DNA of 8,024 nt from positions 1 to 8,024 of the forward strand of contig CAYPOV010000222.1 of NCBI GenBank assembly GCA_964412385.1, given 5' to 3'. Origin of the DNA: JBGSYN01 sp964412385 (GTDB lineage Bacteria; Pseudomonadota; Alphaproteobacteria; Geminicoccales; Geminicoccaceae). Both the position numbers and the translations under genes were made by a program. The notes beneath the pieces are model-generated. The model was not told the DNA's origin and did not search any database. It saw nothing but the letters and a program-made list of their open reading frames with translations. Positions 6,832-8,024 of this stretch are shown here, piece by piece (positions within the stretch are counted from its first letter, which is position 1; each line of letters opens with the position of its first letter).

Positions 6832-7814
6832 TGACAAGGCTCCGGCTCGACGCCGTTCTCTTCAAAAAACCGCCTGGCACCTTCATGGATCGGCGCCGTG
6901 TCACACGCCATCTCGAGTATCCCGGGGTGAGCGTCCTTGAAGGCGAGATGGAGCCTTTTGAGTTCGTCCAAGTCTTTGTTGAGGGTCTTGAGTAAGTTGT
7001 AGACCGTGTCGGCGGGTGTGTCGGCTTCGGTCACCAATGTGGCGCGCACGCCTATTGTTGCGACGTCTCCCTCCGCCGTGGGATAGAGCCCGCCCGGTAT
7101 AACGGTTTGCACAAAGCCTGACTCGTTTGCCAACACGCTTGAGGAAATGTCACCTTTTGCCTCGACAAACTCGGCATTGCACTGCCGTGTTGCTTGATTT
7201 GTCAAATCATTCGGGTGCCCGACCAGGTAAAAAAGACCTTCAATTTGCCCGCGGCAGAGGGCGTCGACACTGAATGGTGTGGAAAGATCACGTGCCACGT
7301 CAAAACTGCCGGGCTCGAACCCGTGGCGCTCGGCCAACCTCAAGAGCGCGCGGGTCCCTGAACCTCCGGCACCGAGAAACACAGTCGGGATTGGCGGGCC
7401 ATCCCTGGTATCGTCAATAATATCATTGCCGGGCCGCTGGAGAATTGTCAGTGCTTCCGGATGAACGGTGGCGACGTGGCGGAGCTCCTCAAAGGCGCGA
7501 CGCTCAAAAGGTTCGGCGCCATTATAGGCATTGGCTTGGATATCGCTTTGGATGATCGCGAAATCCGTGACTTCGTGCCTGAGATTGCCAATATTCGCGA
7601 CGGAGCCCTGAGACGGCACGGCCTCGCAGTCGATCCCTTCGAATTCGGGCTCATCGGCAATCAACCGGCAAATCGCGCTGCCGAGGGCAAAATAAATGCC
7701 GGTAACGCCACCGGTTGCAATGGTAAGGTCTTTGTCGTCTTGAGCGTAGGCTGGAACACTGAGTGTGATAGCGATGGCGGCAGTTAACCACGAGAGACGA
7801 CGACATGGCACCAT
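6828..7814 (-). CDS. TAXI-family TRAP transporter solute-binding protein
   Basis: TAXI proteins are periplasmic binding proteins that normally deliver solutes to a fused DctQM-type TRAP membrane permease. The 328-residue precursor has a clear signal peptide, with a hydrophobic run at about 9-21 and a likely cut after AYA (22-24). Family marks are TIATGGVTGIYFALGSAICR (31-50), PSQGSVANIGNLR (67-79), FAIIQSDIQANAYNG (85-99), GAGGSGTR (148-155) and, near the C-terminus, APIHEGARRFFEENG (307-321). Length is typical. Four Cys (49, 63, 188, 212) plus Cys304 and Cys327 lie in the mature part, so disulfides are possible. A purine-rich stretch precedes the ATG at 7814. The gene opens the minus-strand operon and overlaps the hydrolase gene by ATGA. 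No TRAP permease gene is visible, so it is either an orphan or serves a permease elsewhere. The ligand is unknown. Confidence 0.92.
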   Translation of the reverse strand: MVPCRRLSWLTAAIAITLSVPAYAQDDKDLTIATGGVTGIYFALGSAICRLIADEPEFEGIDCEAVPSQGSVANIGNLRHEVTDFAIIQSDIQANAYNGAEPFERRAFEELRHVATVHPEALTILQRPGNDIIDDTRDGPPIPTVFLGAGGSGTRALLRLAERHGFEPGSFDVARDLSTPFSVDALCRGQIEGLFYLVGHPNDLTNQATRQCNAEFVEAKGDISSSVLANESGFVQTVIPGGLYPTAEGDVATIGVRATLVTEADTPADTVYNLLKTLNKDLDELKRLHLAFKDAHPGILEMACDTAPIHEGARRFFEENGVEPEPCQ

Positions 7815-7928
7815 TTCTGCTCTTCTCTTCTTAAGACCTCACGTCAGCTGCCTAACAGGGATTTTCCCGGAAGAAAACACTGAACAGCGGTGTCCATTTG
7901 TCAGAGACTTTGCGCTAAGGAAAGCAGG

Positions 7929-8024
7929 TTGGACGAGACCCGGGAGATAAGCTTTGCAGGCGCAATCGACGTGCTCTTACGACACGCCGAGGATTATCCC
8001 TTTGATCAGCTCGACCGCGGGTTC
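7929..8024 (+). CDS. Possible 5' end of a plus-strand gene, truncated by the window edge, unidentified
   Basis: A frame beginning with TTG at 7929 stays open for 32 codons to the window edge. AAGGAAA (7917-7923) lies 5 bases before the TTG, a usable ribosome site. The peptide (LDETREISFAGAID, then VLLRHAEDYPFDQ, then LDRGF) has a protein-like mix, with an amphipathic helix and many G or C third positions. I do not recognise a family. An in-frame GTG at 7890 is a less supported start, and the stop before it is at 7881. If real, the gene is divergent from the TAXI operon. A competing minus-strand frame covers the last 48 bases, so confidence is modest. Confidence 0.35.
   Translation, partial: MDETREISFAGAIDVLLRHAEDYPFDQLDRGF

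Noticed and set aside
7862..7877. TTTTC-CCGGAA-GAAAA dyad upstream of the TAXI gene, considered as an operator
   Set aside because: The arms are 5 bp and AT-only apart from one base; no second copy and no clear -35/-10 pair nearby to anchor it.
7977..8024. C-terminal tail of a minus-strand gene entering from the right edge
   Set aside because: Fifteen codons followed by a stop is too little to support a gene; kept only as an alternative to the plus-strand edge frame.

Overview
The window looks like chromosomal DNA of a Gram-negative proteobacterium, most likely an alphaproteobacterium. The evidence is a c-type cytochrome maturation factor of the long, TPR-rich CcmI/CycH kind, a phasin_2-type granule protein, an MlaA outer-membrane lipoprotein, a TAXI-type periplasmic binding protein, and moderately GC-rich coding DNA. 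The genus cannot be named from the sequence. I see no rRNA, tRNA, CRISPR array, insertion sequence or phage gene.

Left arm, plus strand (21-4071). An enolase-superfamily enzyme of the mandelate racemase/muconate lactonizing type is followed after 18 bp by a full-length xylulokinase (xylB). The pair looks like the end of a sugar, polyol or sugar-acid catabolic operon that begins left of the window. After 70 bp comes a complete ccmI, apparently without its usual ccm partners next to it. A 71-bp convergent gap (4072-4142) separates this arm from the minus-strand genes.

Right arm, minus strand (7814 down to 4143). A TAXI-family periplasmic binding protein, an exported alpha/beta hydrolase and an MlaA lipoprotein are joined by two ATGA stop/start overlaps, so they are almost certainly one translationally coupled transcript. 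All three products have export signals: two Sec-type signal peptides and one lipobox. The operon looks like an envelope module acting on lipid or another hydrophobic substrate. After 146 bp follows a phasin with an unusual N-terminal helix-hairpin-helix-like segment. It has its own candidate promoter and a TGC/GCA quasi-palindrome that resembles a PhaR-type operator.

Right edge. A 114-bp stretch (7815-7928) separates the TAXI gene from a short plus-strand frame that runs off the window and is not identified.

The most notable points are the TAXI-hydrolase-mlaA cassette, the HhH-like segment in the phasin with its possible PhaR site, an Asp-to-Asn change in the expected catalytic dyad of the enolase-superfamily enzyme, and the isolated ccmI. 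Nothing here is clearly a wholly new system; the coupled cassette is the best candidate for one.
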